Shown here one piece after another: positions 15,412 to 22,810 of a DNA stretch of 64,000 nucleotides. This stretch comes from an uncultured Flavobacteriaceae bacterium (lineage in GTDB: Bacteria > Bacteroidota > Bacteroidia > Flavobacteriales > Flavobacteriaceae), in contig CANMWN010000002.1 of the NCBI GenBank assembly GCA_947501625.1, forward strand, positions 558,001 through 622,000, given 5' to 3'. Under the pieces are notes generated by a model that saw nothing but the letters and a program-made list of their open reading frames with translations, was not told the DNA's origin and searched no databases. The position numbers and the translations under genes were made by a program. The number at the start of each line of letters is the position of its first letter. Position 1 is the stretch's first letter.

Positions 15412-15446
15412 CAAATTTACATATTCTTATTCTAATAGTGGCAAAA
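15412..15446 (-). promoter_or_regulatory. probable promoter of the 88-residue helical protein
   Basis: Minus strand: TTTTG at 15446-15442, 22-base spacer, TAAATTTG at 15419-15412. It lies inside the end of the upstream HAD gene. Confidence 0.45.
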
Positions 15447-16119
15447 TATCAACCAAACTATTCAAGGTTTTATATTCCTTTTCTTCGCTAGTATCATTCA
15501 CTTTTTCATGTTCCCAAGTTGTATGATATGGAATATGAATTGCTTGAGCACCTATGTCAATCAAAGGCAACACATCAGACTTTAAAGAATTACCAATCAT
15601 TAATAGTTCAGTTGGTTGAATATCCAAAGAATGAATCAATCTTTTATAATTTGCTCCTTTTTTATCACTCAACACTTCAATATGATCAAAATAATGCAAC
15701 AATCCAGATTTTTTTAATTTTCTTTCTTGATCCAATAAATCACCCTTGGTTGCCAATATGATTTTATAGTTGCCTTTTAATTTACTCAATACTTCTTCTA
15801 CTCCTTCTAACAATTCAATCGGTTTATTGAGCATTGTTTTACCAATTTCAATTATTTGCTCAATAGCATCGTTTGATAATTGATAGTTAGACAATTCTAA
15901 AGCACATTCTATCAAAGATAACATAAAGCCTTTTACGCCATATCCATATAACGGAAGGTTATCAATTTCCTTTTTATATAGCTCTTGATGAATCTTATTT
16001 TCTGTTTCATAAGCACTTAGTAATTTTGCAAATTCTTCTTCTGCTTCTCTAAAATAAGGCTCATTTACCCATAGCGTATCATCGGCATCAAAAGCTATTA
16101 CTTTAATTTTATTATACAT
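15427..16119 (-). CDS. HAD-family hydrolase
   Basis: 230 residues of the haloacid dehalogenase superfamily. Motif I is DADDTLW (residues 11-17, nucleophile Asp 11 and acid/base Asp 13), motif II is in ILATKGD (about 121-127), and motifs III/IV are around LSDKKG and MIGNSLKSDV (about 168-182). A helical cap lies between motifs I and II. It resembles phosphoglycolate phosphatase-like HADs, but the substrate is unknown. Upstream, its likely -7 box (TAATTTTG, minus, 16153-16146) lies almost next to the -7 box of the small ORF on the other strand. Confidence 0.88.
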   Translation of the reverse strand: MYNKIKVIAFDADDTLWVNEPYFREAEEEFAKLLSAYETENKIHQELYKKEIDNLPLYGYGVKGFMLSLIECALELSNYQLSNDAIEQIIEIGKTMLNKPIELLEGVEEVLSKLKGNYKIILATKGDLLDQERKLKKSGLLHYFDHIEVLSDKKGANYKRLIHSLDIQPTELLMIGNSLKSDVLPLIDIGAQAIHIPYHTTWEHEKVNDTSEEKEYKTLNSLVDILPLLE

Positions 16120-16134
16120 TTTGCGGTTAATTTG

Positions 16135-16165
16135 TTTGCAAGGAACAAAATTATTCCTACTTTTG
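16135..16165 (+). promoter_or_regulatory. promoter of the 46-codon ORF
   Basis: TTTG at 16135-16138, 19-base spacer, TACTTTTG at 16158-16165: a near-perfect Bacteroidota promoter 18 bases before the ATG at 16184. Confidence 0.65.
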
Positions 16166-16183
16166 AGTCAATAAATGACGTAA

Positions 16184-16324
16184 ATGAACACTATCATTAC
16201 AAATATTATCAGGTTTTTTACCACAATTATTCCTAATTCGTGGGCTTCAATTCGTATGCATAAGATGCAGAAGCAGCCTATATATGTAAAGAAAAGCACT
16301 GGTCATTTATTCAAAAAAAGATAA
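16184..16324 (+). CDS. short ORF, possible 46-residue small protein
   Basis: 46 codons from ATG 16184 to TAA 16322-16324. The first half is hydrophobic with Ile, Phe and Thr; the second half is basic (RMHKMQKQ, YVKKSTGHLFKKR). A near-ideal promoter lies just upstream and a strong rho-independent terminator 27 bases downstream, so a transcript of about 215 bases is well supported. Whether the product is this peptide or a small RNA is open. I do not recognise the sequence. Confidence 0.45.
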   Translation: MNTIITNIIRFFTTIIPNSWASIRMHKMQKQPIYVKKSTGHLFKKR

Positions 16325-16350
16325 ACCAAAAATTAACCAATAATTAACCT

Positions 16351-16387
16351 AAAAGGTGCTTTTCAAAACAGAAAAGCACCTTTTTTT
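16351..16387 (+). terminator. strong terminator after the 46-codon ORF
   Basis: Stem of at least 13 perfect pairs, AAAGGTGCTTTTC (16352-16364) with GAAAAGCACCTTT (16371-16383), loop AAAACA, ending in a T run to 16387. Confidence 0.88.
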
Positions 16388-16409
16388 ATATATCTAAATT
16401 TTAAACATT

Positions 16410-16517
16410 ATGAAAACAACAAAAACAATTCAACGAACAATGAAACAGGCAATGTCAAACATCCACAACAGCAAAGTATCAGTATTATTCTTGTATCTCT
16501 ATTATTTAAACACATAA
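16410..16517 (+). CDS. short ORF, possible 35-residue peptide
   Basis: 35 codons from ATG 16410 to TAA 16515-16517, ending 3 bases before the ATG of the 121-residue ORF. The N-terminal part is basic and polar, and the C-terminal part (VSVLFLYLYYLN) is hydrophobic. It begins 22 bases after a strong terminator and no TAnnTTTG box lies between, so it would depend on read-through. It could be a leader whose translation is coupled to the next ORF. Unrecognised; low confidence as a protein. Confidence 0.3.
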   Translation: MKTTKTIQRTMKQAMSNIHNSKVSVLFLYLYYLNT

Positions 16518-16520
16518 GTC

Positions 16521-16886
16521 ATGAAAAATTTAACTCACAACGAAAACAACTTCTCAAATTTTATTGTTAGTAACAATCAAGTCAACAATAACAATGTATT
16601 ACTTCCTGTAATACTCTATAAAAAAATGGAAACATTGGCTTTATATGCCGCAACTCCATTTAAAGAGTATATTTCTTCAAAGCCTTCAATCAAAAAATTA
16701 GACCTTTTAAAAAGTTCTTCTTTGAACGATCAATTGAGTTTAAAAAGTCATTTAAAAAAGTTTGGCGAAGGTGAATTACAATTTGCTATTGAAGTATTTA
16801 AAACAAATAACAACTCGAAAAATCTTATTTGCAAAACTACTTTTAGTTTTCAATTAAATCAAAATGCAATAAAAAAAGTTTCATAA
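16521..16886 (+). CDS. 121-residue protein, possibly hotdog-fold (thioesterase-like)
   Basis: The N-terminal 25 residues are very rich in Asn. From about residue 28 the pattern (ILYKKMETLALYAATPFK, then SLNDQLSLKSHLKKFGEGEL, then a final beta strand KTTFSFQLN) recalls the hotdog fold of acyl-CoA thioesterases, with a central helix and long strands, but the usual catalytic Asp or Glu and the HxF signature are not clear. This is a weak fold guess. It follows two short ORFs and a terminator and is followed by three stacked palindromes. Base use is as AT-rich as its neighbours. Confidence 0.5.
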   Translation: MKNLTHNENNFSNFIVSNNQVNNNNVLLPVILYKKMETLALYAATPFKEYISSKPSIKKLDLLKSSSLNDQLSLKSHLKKFGEGELQFAIEVFKTNNNSKNLICKTTFSFQLNQNAIKKVS

Positions 16887-16930
16887 AAGCATTTAATTGC
16901 CAAAAAGGGGAAAACATCCTCAAAAAAAGG

Positions 16931-16963
16931 GGAAAAACCCCCTATAAAAAAAGGGGTTTTTCC
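16931..16963 (+). terminator. palindrome, possible terminator of the 121-residue ORF
   Basis: Perfect 11-base arms GGAAAAACCCC (16931-16941) and GGGGTTTTTCC (16953-16963), loop of 11 bases. The T run lies inside the right arm, so termination is plausible but not canonical. Confidence 0.55.
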
Positions 16964-17012
16964 TGTATAATATTTTATATATATGTAAGATATTTGCTAT
17001 GTGAATTAATGT

Positions 17013-17058
17013 TATCAAAAAATATTGGTTATTGTGGGGGCCATAACCAATATTGATA
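17013..17058. repeat. palindrome with G-rich loop
   Basis: Arms TATTGGTTAT (17023-17032) and ATAACCAATA (17043-17052) enclose TGTGGGGGCC. Outside these, TATCAA (17013-17018) pairs with TTGATA (17053-17058). It shares its last base with the next hairpin. Function unknown. Confidence 0.6.
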
Positions 17059-17089
17059 AACAGGTCTTTGAGCAATCAAAGGCCTGTTT
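17058..17089. terminator. hairpin at the end of manA
   Basis: Fourteen-pair stem AAACAGGTCTTTGA (17058-17071) / TCAAAGGCCTGTTT (17076-17089) with one G-U and loop GCAA. It overlaps the manA stop codon (minus strand, 17090-17088); no long T run is present on the minus side. Confidence 0.6.
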
Positions 17090-18065
17090 ATTTTATATAG
17101 ACTTCTAATAATTCTGAATTTTCTAATGACGAAATAGTTAATTCTTTAAGAGCAGCAGGAATCAAAATAGTTTCTCCTTTGTTTAATTTAGTATTTTTTG
17201 AGTTAACTATTATATTTACAGCACCATTTACACACATGTAAATAACAAATGAATCCTTATCATTATGATTAATTTTTATTTCACCATTTATTGGTATGTA
17301 GCCTGTAGTAAAATAAGGGCAATCAACTACTGAATTGGTTTTATTTTTCTCTTTTTTATATTGAGTTGAATAATCTTTTTGACCATTATAATCAATCGCA
17401 TCTATAGCTTCATCGGTATGTAAATCTCTCGAATTCCCTTCAGCATCTATTCTATCCCAATCATAAACTCTATAAGTAATATCAGAAGTTTGTTGAATTT
17501 CAGCCAGCATAACTCCTGCTCCAATTGCATGAATTCTACCAGTTGGAATAAAATAAACATCTCCTCTTTTTACCTCATCGAAATTTAAAATTTCTACTAA
17601 AGTTTTATTTTCAAGATGGTGCAAATATTCCTCAGCAGTAGTATCTTCTTTAAATCCTACTATCAAATTTACTTTTTCATCAGCCTGCATCACATACCAC
17701 ATTTCAGTTTTTCCAAAAGAATTGTGTCGCTTTAATGCTAAATCATCATGTGGATGCAATTGAATGCTCAAAGGCGTTTTAGCATCAATAAACTTGATTA
17801 ATAAAGGGAACTTACTCCCGAATTCTTGATATACTTTTTCACCAACTAGCGCTCCTTTATATTCAGTAATTAATTCTTTTAAACTTTTACCTTTATGCTT
17901 TCCATTAACAACAACAGAAGTATCTCCTTCAACATCCGAAATTTCCCAACTTTCTCCAATATTTTCTTTATTAGAATCTTTGTTCAACAAACTTATAAGT
18001 TTATCGCCTCCCCAAATTTTTTCTTTTAATATTGGTTGAAATTTTATTGGATAATCTAAACTCAT
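17088..18065 (-). CDS. manA: mannose-6-phosphate isomerase, class I
   Basis: 325 residues, the short Bacillus-type ManA that interconverts fructose-6-phosphate and mannose-6-phosphate with zinc. Zinc ligands are in IQLHPHDDLA (Gln and His, about residues 101-110), KTEMWYV (Glu, about 119) and GRIHAIGAGV (His, about 176). The N-terminal EKIWGGDKL and the C-terminal cupin barrel are also typical. It supplies mannose for polysaccharide and glycoprotein synthesis. It is the last gene of the operon idi-queD-bcp-manA, one base after the bcp stop. Confidence 0.92.
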   Translation of the reverse strand: MSLDYPIKFQPILKEKIWGGDKLISLLNKDSNKENIGESWEISDVEGDTSVVVNGKHKGKSLKELITEYKGALVGEKVYQEFGSKFPLLIKFIDAKTPLSIQLHPHDDLALKRHNSFGKTEMWYVMQADEKVNLIVGFKEDTTAEEYLHHLENKTLVEILNFDEVKRGDVYFIPTGRIHAIGAGVMLAEIQQTSDITYRVYDWDRIDAEGNSRDLHTDEAIDAIDYNGQKDYSTQYKKEKNKTNSVVDCPYFTTGYIPINGEIKINHNDKDSFVIYMCVNGAVNIIVNSKNTKLNKGETILIPAALKELTISSLENSELLEVYIK

Positions 18066-18066
18066 T

Positions 18067-18519
18067 CTATAATTTATTAAGCGCCTTTAAAGATTCCACA
18101 ATATGTTTATCGGCTCCAAATTGATTGTTAAATCTCATAATTACAATACCTTTATCATCAATCACAAAAGTCATTCTTCCTGGAAGTAAACCGAAAAGAC
18201 TACTTGGAACGCCAAATTGCTTTCTTATTTTTCCGTTAGTATCAGACAACAGTGTAAATGGTAAATTATGCTTTTTCGCAAACTTTTCATGAGATTTATG
18301 TCCATCGGAACTAATTCCGACAACTTCTACACCTTTATCTTGAAAATCTTGATATTGATCTCTAAAAGCGCATACTTCCTTCACACATCCTGGAGTAAAG
18401 TCTTTGGGATAAAAGAAAATCACTAAAGGTTTTTTACCAAGAAACTGACCCATAGAAAAATCTTTATTATCCTGATCTTTTAAACTAAATACTGGTGCTT
18501 TGTCGCCTATTTTTATCAT
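18067..18519 (-). CDS. bcp: peroxiredoxin of the Bcp/PrxQ type
   Basis: 150 residues. The peroxidatic cysteine is in DFTPGCVKEVCAFRD (about residues 41-55), with the resolving cysteine five residues later, the PrxQ arrangement. The N-terminal GDKAPVFSLKDQDNKDFS and later FGVPSSLFGLLPGRMTFVID are typical. It reduces hydrogen peroxide and organic peroxides in the cytoplasm, using thioredoxin. It lies between queD (5-base gap) and manA (1-base gap), so all are probably one transcript. Confidence 0.92.
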   Translation of the reverse strand: MIKIGDKAPVFSLKDQDNKDFSMGQFLGKKPLVIFFYPKDFTPGCVKEVCAFRDQYQDFQDKGVEVVGISSDGHKSHEKFAKKHNLPFTLLSDTNGKIRKQFGVPSSLFGLLPGRMTFVIDDKGIVIMRFNNQFGADKHIVESLKALNKL

Positions 18520-18524
18520 GCTTT

Positions 18525-18938
18525 TTATTCTCCAGTATAAACTACAAAATTTCGAGGCGTTTCATACAATGTAACTGACAATTCTAATTGCTCTTCTATT
18601 TTAGTTCGTAATATATTCCATATCACCACAGCAATATTCTCAGCAGTTGGATTCAGCGTTTTAAATTCTTCAACTTCCTCATTTAAGTTTTTATGATCCA
18701 ATTTCTCTTCTATTTCAACTTCAATTAAATCTTTCAACACTTTCATATCCATCACAAAACCTGTCACTGGATTAATTTCACCTTTCACAGCAACAATCAA
18801 TTCGTAGTTATGACCATGATAGTGTGGATTTGCACATTTACCAAATACCGTAGCATTTCGTGCATCACTCCAATCACCATTGTGTAAGCGATGTGCAGCA
18901 TTAAAATGTGCTTTTCTATGTACAGTAACTTTTGGCAT
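18525..18938 (-). CDS. queD: 6-carboxy-5,6,7,8-tetrahydropterin synthase / 6-pyruvoyl tetrahydropterin synthase family
   Basis: 137 residues. The zinc-binding histidines are in FNAAHRLHN (His 16) and FGKCANPHYHGHNYEL (His near 39 and 41), and the catalytic Cys lies in the same FGKC motif. PTAENIAV and LYETPRNFVVY near the C-terminus complete the family pattern. In bacteria this fold mostly serves queuosine synthesis (QueD); no other queuosine genes are in the window, so a pterin role cannot be excluded. Its start overlaps the idi stop by one base. Confidence 0.88.
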   Translation of the reverse strand: MPKVTVHRKAHFNAAHRLHNGDWSDARNATVFGKCANPHYHGHNYELIVAVKGEINPVTGFVMDMKVLKDLIEVEIEEKLDHKNLNEEVEEFKTLNPTAENIAVVIWNILRTKIEEQLELSVTLYETPRNFVVYTGE

Positions 18939-19456
18939 TATGATTTTATAAAATTATAATATTTATCAAAAATGATTCGGAACCATGCTGTATAAATCTG
19001 AGGTTGTAACTCCATATCAACTTTTATTTCTTCCAAAGTCATCCATTTAAACGCTTCAACTTCCTCTTTATTAATCACAGGATTATCATTATACTTTCCT
19101 ATCATCACATGATCTAGTTCATGCTCGGTCAATCCATTATCAAAAGGTGCTTTGTAAATAAATGAAAATACTTCTTGTAATTCACATACAAAACCCATTT
19201 CTTCTTGTAATCTTCTTTTTCCAGCGTCTAAATTTGACTCTCCATCTCTCTGATGACTACAGCAGGTATTAGTCCATTGCAACGGTGAATGGTATTTTCC
19301 TGCAGCGCGCTGTTGCAACATCAATTCTCCCTTATCATTAAATACAAAAACAGAAAATGCACGATGCAATATTGCCTTTTCATGCGCTTCCATTTTGGGC
19401 ATCAACCCAACCTGATTATCATTTGTATCGACTAATATAACTTGCTCTTCTACCAT
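18938..19456 (-). CDS. idi: isopentenyl-diphosphate delta-isomerase, type I
   Basis: 172 residues of the Nudix-related type I isomerase, which converts isopentenyl diphosphate to dimethylallyl diphosphate for isoprenoid synthesis. The catalytic cysteine is in QWTNTCCSHQRDGE (about residues 60-73), and the Nudix-like helix is RRLQEEMGF. Other family marks are MLQQRAAGKYHSP and EVEAFKWM. It is the first gene of the minus-strand operon. A TACTTTTG -7 box (19469-19462) lies only 6 bases upstream of the start, which would give an almost leaderless message. Confidence 0.93.
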   Translation of the reverse strand: MVEEQVILVDTNDNQVGLMPKMEAHEKAILHRAFSVFVFNDKGELMLQQRAAGKYHSPLQWTNTCCSHQRDGESNLDAGKRRLQEEMGFVCELQEVFSFIYKAPFDNGLTEHELDHVMIGKYNDNPVINKEEVEAFKWMTLEEIKVDMELQPQIYTAWFRIIFDKYYNFIKS

Positions 19457-19487
19457 AAAAACAAAAGTAACAAATTACAACCTAAAA

Positions 19488-19517
19488 TTGTTTATTAAAA
19501 TGGGTGTTTTATATTTG
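19488..19517 (+). promoter_or_regulatory. promoter of the cyclophilin lipoprotein gene at 19540
   Basis: TTG at 19488-19490, 19-base spacer, TATATTTG at 19510-19517, 22 bases before the ATG. Confidence 0.6.
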
Positions 19518-19539
19518 CGACAATTATCATTGATTATAC

Positions 19540-20244
19540 ATGCGTTTTAGTAGAACTCTCACTTTAGTAATATTTATCTGTTTATTTATTGGTTGTAATC
19601 AAAAACCAAAAAAAACAATTGAAAAAGTAGTGCCCAAGCAAAAAGTTAAGCCAAAAACGATTATAAAAAAAGAAGAGGTTGTACAAAAGAGTTGGGATAG
19701 TCTAAATAGAAAAAATGTTAAGGCATTTTTTACCGAATATGGCAAGCAAAACAAAGAAACTATAGTAAATATTAAAACAGATTTTGGGCCTATTAAAATC
19801 AGGTTATATAAAGATACACCTATCCATAGAGCGAATTTTATTTTTCTATCCAAGATTGGTTATTTCGATACTACTGTATTTTATCGTGTTTCACCAAATT
19901 TTGTAATCCAAGCTGGAAATTCTGAAAAAATAGATGCTTATAACTTTCGTAGAAAATATCAATTTTACAAATTACCTCCAGAGTTTTTACCACACAGAAA
20001 ACATAAGTATGGTGCTATAGCCACTGCTAGAGATTATGATGATAATCCGTATAAATTTTCAACTCCATTTCAGTTCTATATCGTTCAAAGTAGAAATGGC
20101 GCTCATCATTTAAATAAAGAACATACTGTTTTTGGAGAAGTAATTTCAGGTTTTTCGGCTATTGATAAAATATCTAAACTAGAAACAACTCCTGATGAAT
20201 GGCCTAAAATTGAAGTACCTTTGAAAGTTGAAGTTATTCGTTGA
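19540..20244 (+). CDS. cyclophilin-type peptidylprolyl isomerase, lipoprotein
   Basis: 234 residues. A lipoprotein signal (LVIFICLFIGCNQ, Cys 19) is followed by a very lysine-rich linker (about residues 22-50), then a cyclophilin domain (about 65-230): VNIKTDFGPIKIRLYKDTPIH, VFYRVSPNFVIQAGN with the catalytic Arg, FQFYIVQS, and HTVFGEVISGFSAID. The basic linker would let the domain reach away from the membrane. It is the third cyclophilin-domain protein in the window and the second lipoprotein one. It has its own promoter and stands alone. Confidence 0.9.
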   Translation: MRFSRTLTLVIFICLFIGCNQKPKKTIEKVVPKQKVKPKTIIKKEEVVQKSWDSLNRKNVKAFFTEYGKQNKETIVNIKTDFGPIKIRLYKDTPIHRANFIFLSKIGYFDTTVFYRVSPNFVIQAGNSEKIDAYNFRRKYQFYKLPPEFLPHRKHKYGAIATARDYDDNPYKFSTPFQFYIVQSRNGAHHLNKEHTVFGEVISGFSAIDKISKLETTPDEWPKIEVPLKVEVIR

Positions 20245-20271
20245 TAATTGTATTACTTAACAGTATATTTG
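20241..20271 (+). promoter_or_regulatory. promoter of prfC
   Basis: TTG at 20241-20243 (overlapping the upstream stop codon), 20-base spacer, TATATTTG at 20264-20271, 28 bases before the ATG at 20300. Confidence 0.6.
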
Positions 20272-20299
20272 CACTCGAATTTTATTGAACAAATCTTTT

Positions 20300-21889
20300 A
20301 TGTCTTTTATTGAAGAATTAGAACGCAGACGTACTTTTGGTATTATTTCCCATCCAGATGCTGGTAAAACTACACTTACCGAAAAATTGTTACTTTTTGG
20401 AGGTGCTATACAAGAAGCAGGAGCTGTAAAAAATAACAAAATTAAAAAGGGAGCAACTTCCGATTTTATGGAAATTGAACGTCAGCGTGGAATTTCTGTT
20501 GCAACTTCAGTTTTAGCATTTATTTACAAAGACAAGAAAATTAATATTCTCGATACTCCTGGACACAAAGATTTTGCTGAAGATACTTTTAGAACTTTAA
20601 CTGCTGTTGATAGTGTAATTGTTGTTATTGATGTCGCCAAAGGTGTTGAAACACAAACTGAAAAGTTGGTTGAAGTATGTAGAATGCGTAATATTCCTAT
20701 GATTGTTTTTATCAACAAACTAGACAGAGAAGGAAAAGATGCCTTTGACTTGCTAGATGAAGTAGAACAAAAACTAGGATTGAGAGTTACTCCTTTGAGT
20801 TTTCCAATAGGAATGGGTTATGACTTTAAAGGAATTTATAATATATGGGAGAAAAAGTTGAATATTTTCTCAGGAGAAAATAAGCAAACTGTTTCTGAAG
20901 GTATAGAGTTTAGTGACTTAAATGATTCAAAACTTGATGAAGTTGTTGGAGAAGATGCGGCAAATACCCTAAGAGAAGAATTAGAATTGGTTTATGAAGT
21001 GTATCCTGAATTCAATAATGAAGAATACTTGAATGGTTCATTACAACCTGTGTTTTTTGGTTCGGCATTGAATAACTTTGGAGTAAAAGAATTGTTAGAT
21101 TGTTTTACTGAAATCGCTCCTACTCCGCAACCAAAAATGGCTGAAGAACGTTTAGTTGATTCTAAAGAAAAAACATTAACTGGATTCGTTTTTAAAATTC
21201 ATGCCAATATGGATCCTAAACATAGAGATAGATTGGCATTTATAAAAATTGTTTCTGGAACTTTTAAGCGTAACTCACCATACTTACACGTAAGAAACGG
21301 AAAGAAAATGAAGTTTTCAAGTCCCAATGCTTTTTTTGCCGAAAAGAAAGAAATTGTAGACGAATCTTTTCCTGGAGATATCGTTGGATTACACGATACT
21401 GGAAACTTTAAAATTGGAGACACACTAACAGAAGGTGAACAACTAAATTTTAAAGGAATACCTAGTTTTTCTCCTGAACACTTTAGGTATGTGAACAATG
21501 CAGATCCAATGAAGTCAAAGCAATTACAAAAAGGTTTGCTACAATTGATGGATGAAGGTGTTGCGCAATTATTTACATTAGAAATTAACGGACGAAAAGT
21601 AATTGGCACTGTTGGAGCACTACAATATGAAGTGATTCAATATCGTTTAGAACATGAGTATGGTGCAAAATGTACTTATGAGAACTTACCAATGCACAAA
21701 GTATGTTGGGTAGACCCTGAAGATCCAAAAAATGATGAATTTAAGGAGTTTAAAAGAGTAAAACAACGCTATTTAGCAAAAGACAAACAAGGGAAATTGG
21801 TTTTCTTTGCCGATTCTTCTTTTACTATTCAAATGACTCAAAGTAAGTTCCCAACTGTAAAACTTCACTTTACAAGTGAATTTGAGTAA
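20300..21889 (+). CDS. prfC: peptide chain release factor 3
   Basis: 529 residues from ATG 20300; a TTG at 20285 is in frame but close to the promoter, and RF3 proteins normally begin MSF-EE-E-RRTF as here. RF3 is a GTPase that recycles RF1 and RF2 from the ribosome after termination. G1 is HPDAGKTTLTEK, G3 is DTPGHKDFAEDTFRT, G4 is NKLDRE; EF-Tu-like domain II follows, then the RF3 C-terminal domain (about residues 380-520). Length matches the family. It has its own promoter and is followed 19 bases later by a MORN/TonB-like gene. Confidence 0.95.
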   Translation: MSFIEELERRRTFGIISHPDAGKTTLTEKLLLFGGAIQEAGAVKNNKIKKGATSDFMEIERQRGISVATSVLAFIYKDKKINILDTPGHKDFAEDTFRTLTAVDSVIVVIDVAKGVETQTEKLVEVCRMRNIPMIVFINKLDREGKDAFDLLDEVEQKLGLRVTPLSFPIGMGYDFKGIYNIWEKKLNIFSGENKQTVSEGIEFSDLNDSKLDEVVGEDAANTLREELELVYEVYPEFNNEEYLNGSLQPVFFGSALNNFGVKELLDCFTEIAPTPQPKMAEERLVDSKEKTLTGFVFKIHANMDPKHRDRLAFIKIVSGTFKRNSPYLHVRNGKKMKFSSPNAFFAEKKEIVDESFPGDIVGLHDTGNFKIGDTLTEGEQLNFKGIPSFSPEHFRYVNNADPMKSKQLQKGLLQLMDEGVAQLFTLEINGRKVIGTVGALQYEVIQYRLEHEYGAKCTYENLPMHKVCWVDPEDPKNDEFKEFKRVKQRYLAKDKQGKLVFFADSSFTIQMTQSKFPTVKLHFTSEFE

Positions 21890-21908
21890 ACTTTTTTATT
21901 TTTATTAA

Positions 21909-22658
21909 ATGAAATTAAATCAATTAACATTTTTATTATTAATTATTTCATTTTTCTCTTATAGCCAGACTTCTGAAACTGTATATTATGATGATGACAA
22001 GAATGTTGTTGATAGTATTAATGCGACAACTTATTTGGTAAAAACAATAAAAGATATAGAAAAGGTTTATCAAGTAATAAAACATTATACAATTGATGGT
22101 CGATTAATTGAAGTAAAAAATTATATAAATTGGGAAATTGAATATTATGATACGCAAATTTATGTACTGAATGGAATATCAAAAAAGTATCACAAAAATG
22201 GAGTATTAAAAGAATTCAGGTTATATAAAGCAGATAGATTGGATGGAAAATTACTAACATACTATGAAAATGGGCAATTAAAAAGAGAAGATTTATATAT
22301 AAAAGGAGAATTCATTTCTGGAAAATGTTATGATAAAGAAGGTAATGAAATTAAGCATTTTGATTATAAAATTGCGCCAATTTATAAAGGAGGTCAACAA
22401 GCAATTCAAGAGTTTTTTCGAAAAAACGCAAAAATTTTACCAAGGCATTTTAGGTTGGGAATTCGCAATAATGTTATTGTAGAGTTTACAGTATTAAAAA
22501 ACGGAAGCATCTCAGATATTAATATTGTTGCAAGTACAAATGATTATTATAGTAAGGAAGCTAAACGTTTAATTTTATTAATGAAAGATTGGATTCCAAC
22601 AATAATTGATGGAGAATATGTAGATTACACTTATCAACTACCAATGAACTTTAACTAA
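21909..22658 (+). CDS. MORN-repeat protein with TonB-like C-terminal domain
   Basis: 249 residues with a signal peptide (LTFLLLIISFFSYSQ). The middle carries MORN-like repeats (KYHKNGVLKEFRLYKADRLD, LLTYYENGQLKREDLYIKG; about residues 90-155), and the end resembles a TonB C-terminal domain (VEFTVLKNGSISDINIVAST, then a long helix and a final strand; about 190-249). Such combinations are common in flavobacterial envelope proteins. There is no N-terminal TonB membrane anchor beyond the signal, so a true energy-transducing role is doubtful. Confidence 0.72.
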   Translation: MKLNQLTFLLLIISFFSYSQTSETVYYDDDKNVVDSINATTYLVKTIKDIEKVYQVIKHYTIDGRLIEVKNYINWEIEYYDTQIYVLNGISKKYHKNGVLKEFRLYKADRLDGKLLTYYENGQLKREDLYIKGEFISGKCYDKEGNEIKHFDYKIAPIYKGGQQAIQEFFRKNAKILPRHFRLGIRNNVIVEFTVLKNGSISDINIVASTNDYYSKEAKRLILLMKDWIPTIIDGEYVDYTYQLPMNFN

Positions 22659-22810
22659 ATCAATATTCCATTAAACTATTGATTTTCTGACAATAAAGAC
22701 GTATATTAGCAGTGAAAATTTTAATCATTGCTATGAAATGCGCCTTTAAAATTATTCCTCCTTTTAAATAATTCTTGGTGAATTTCATCTAACTAAAAAC
22801 CTTTTACAAG

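Noticed and set aside
20285-20299. TTG as prfC start, adding five residues
   Set aside because: RF3 proteins begin at the residue encoded by ATG 20300, and the TTG lies too near the probable transcription start.
22733-22771. 12-codon ORF before the MBL hydrolase, with a TATATTAG box upstream
   Set aside because: The box misses the consensus at one key base, the peptide is very short and there is no terminator or alternate structure between it and the MBL gene.
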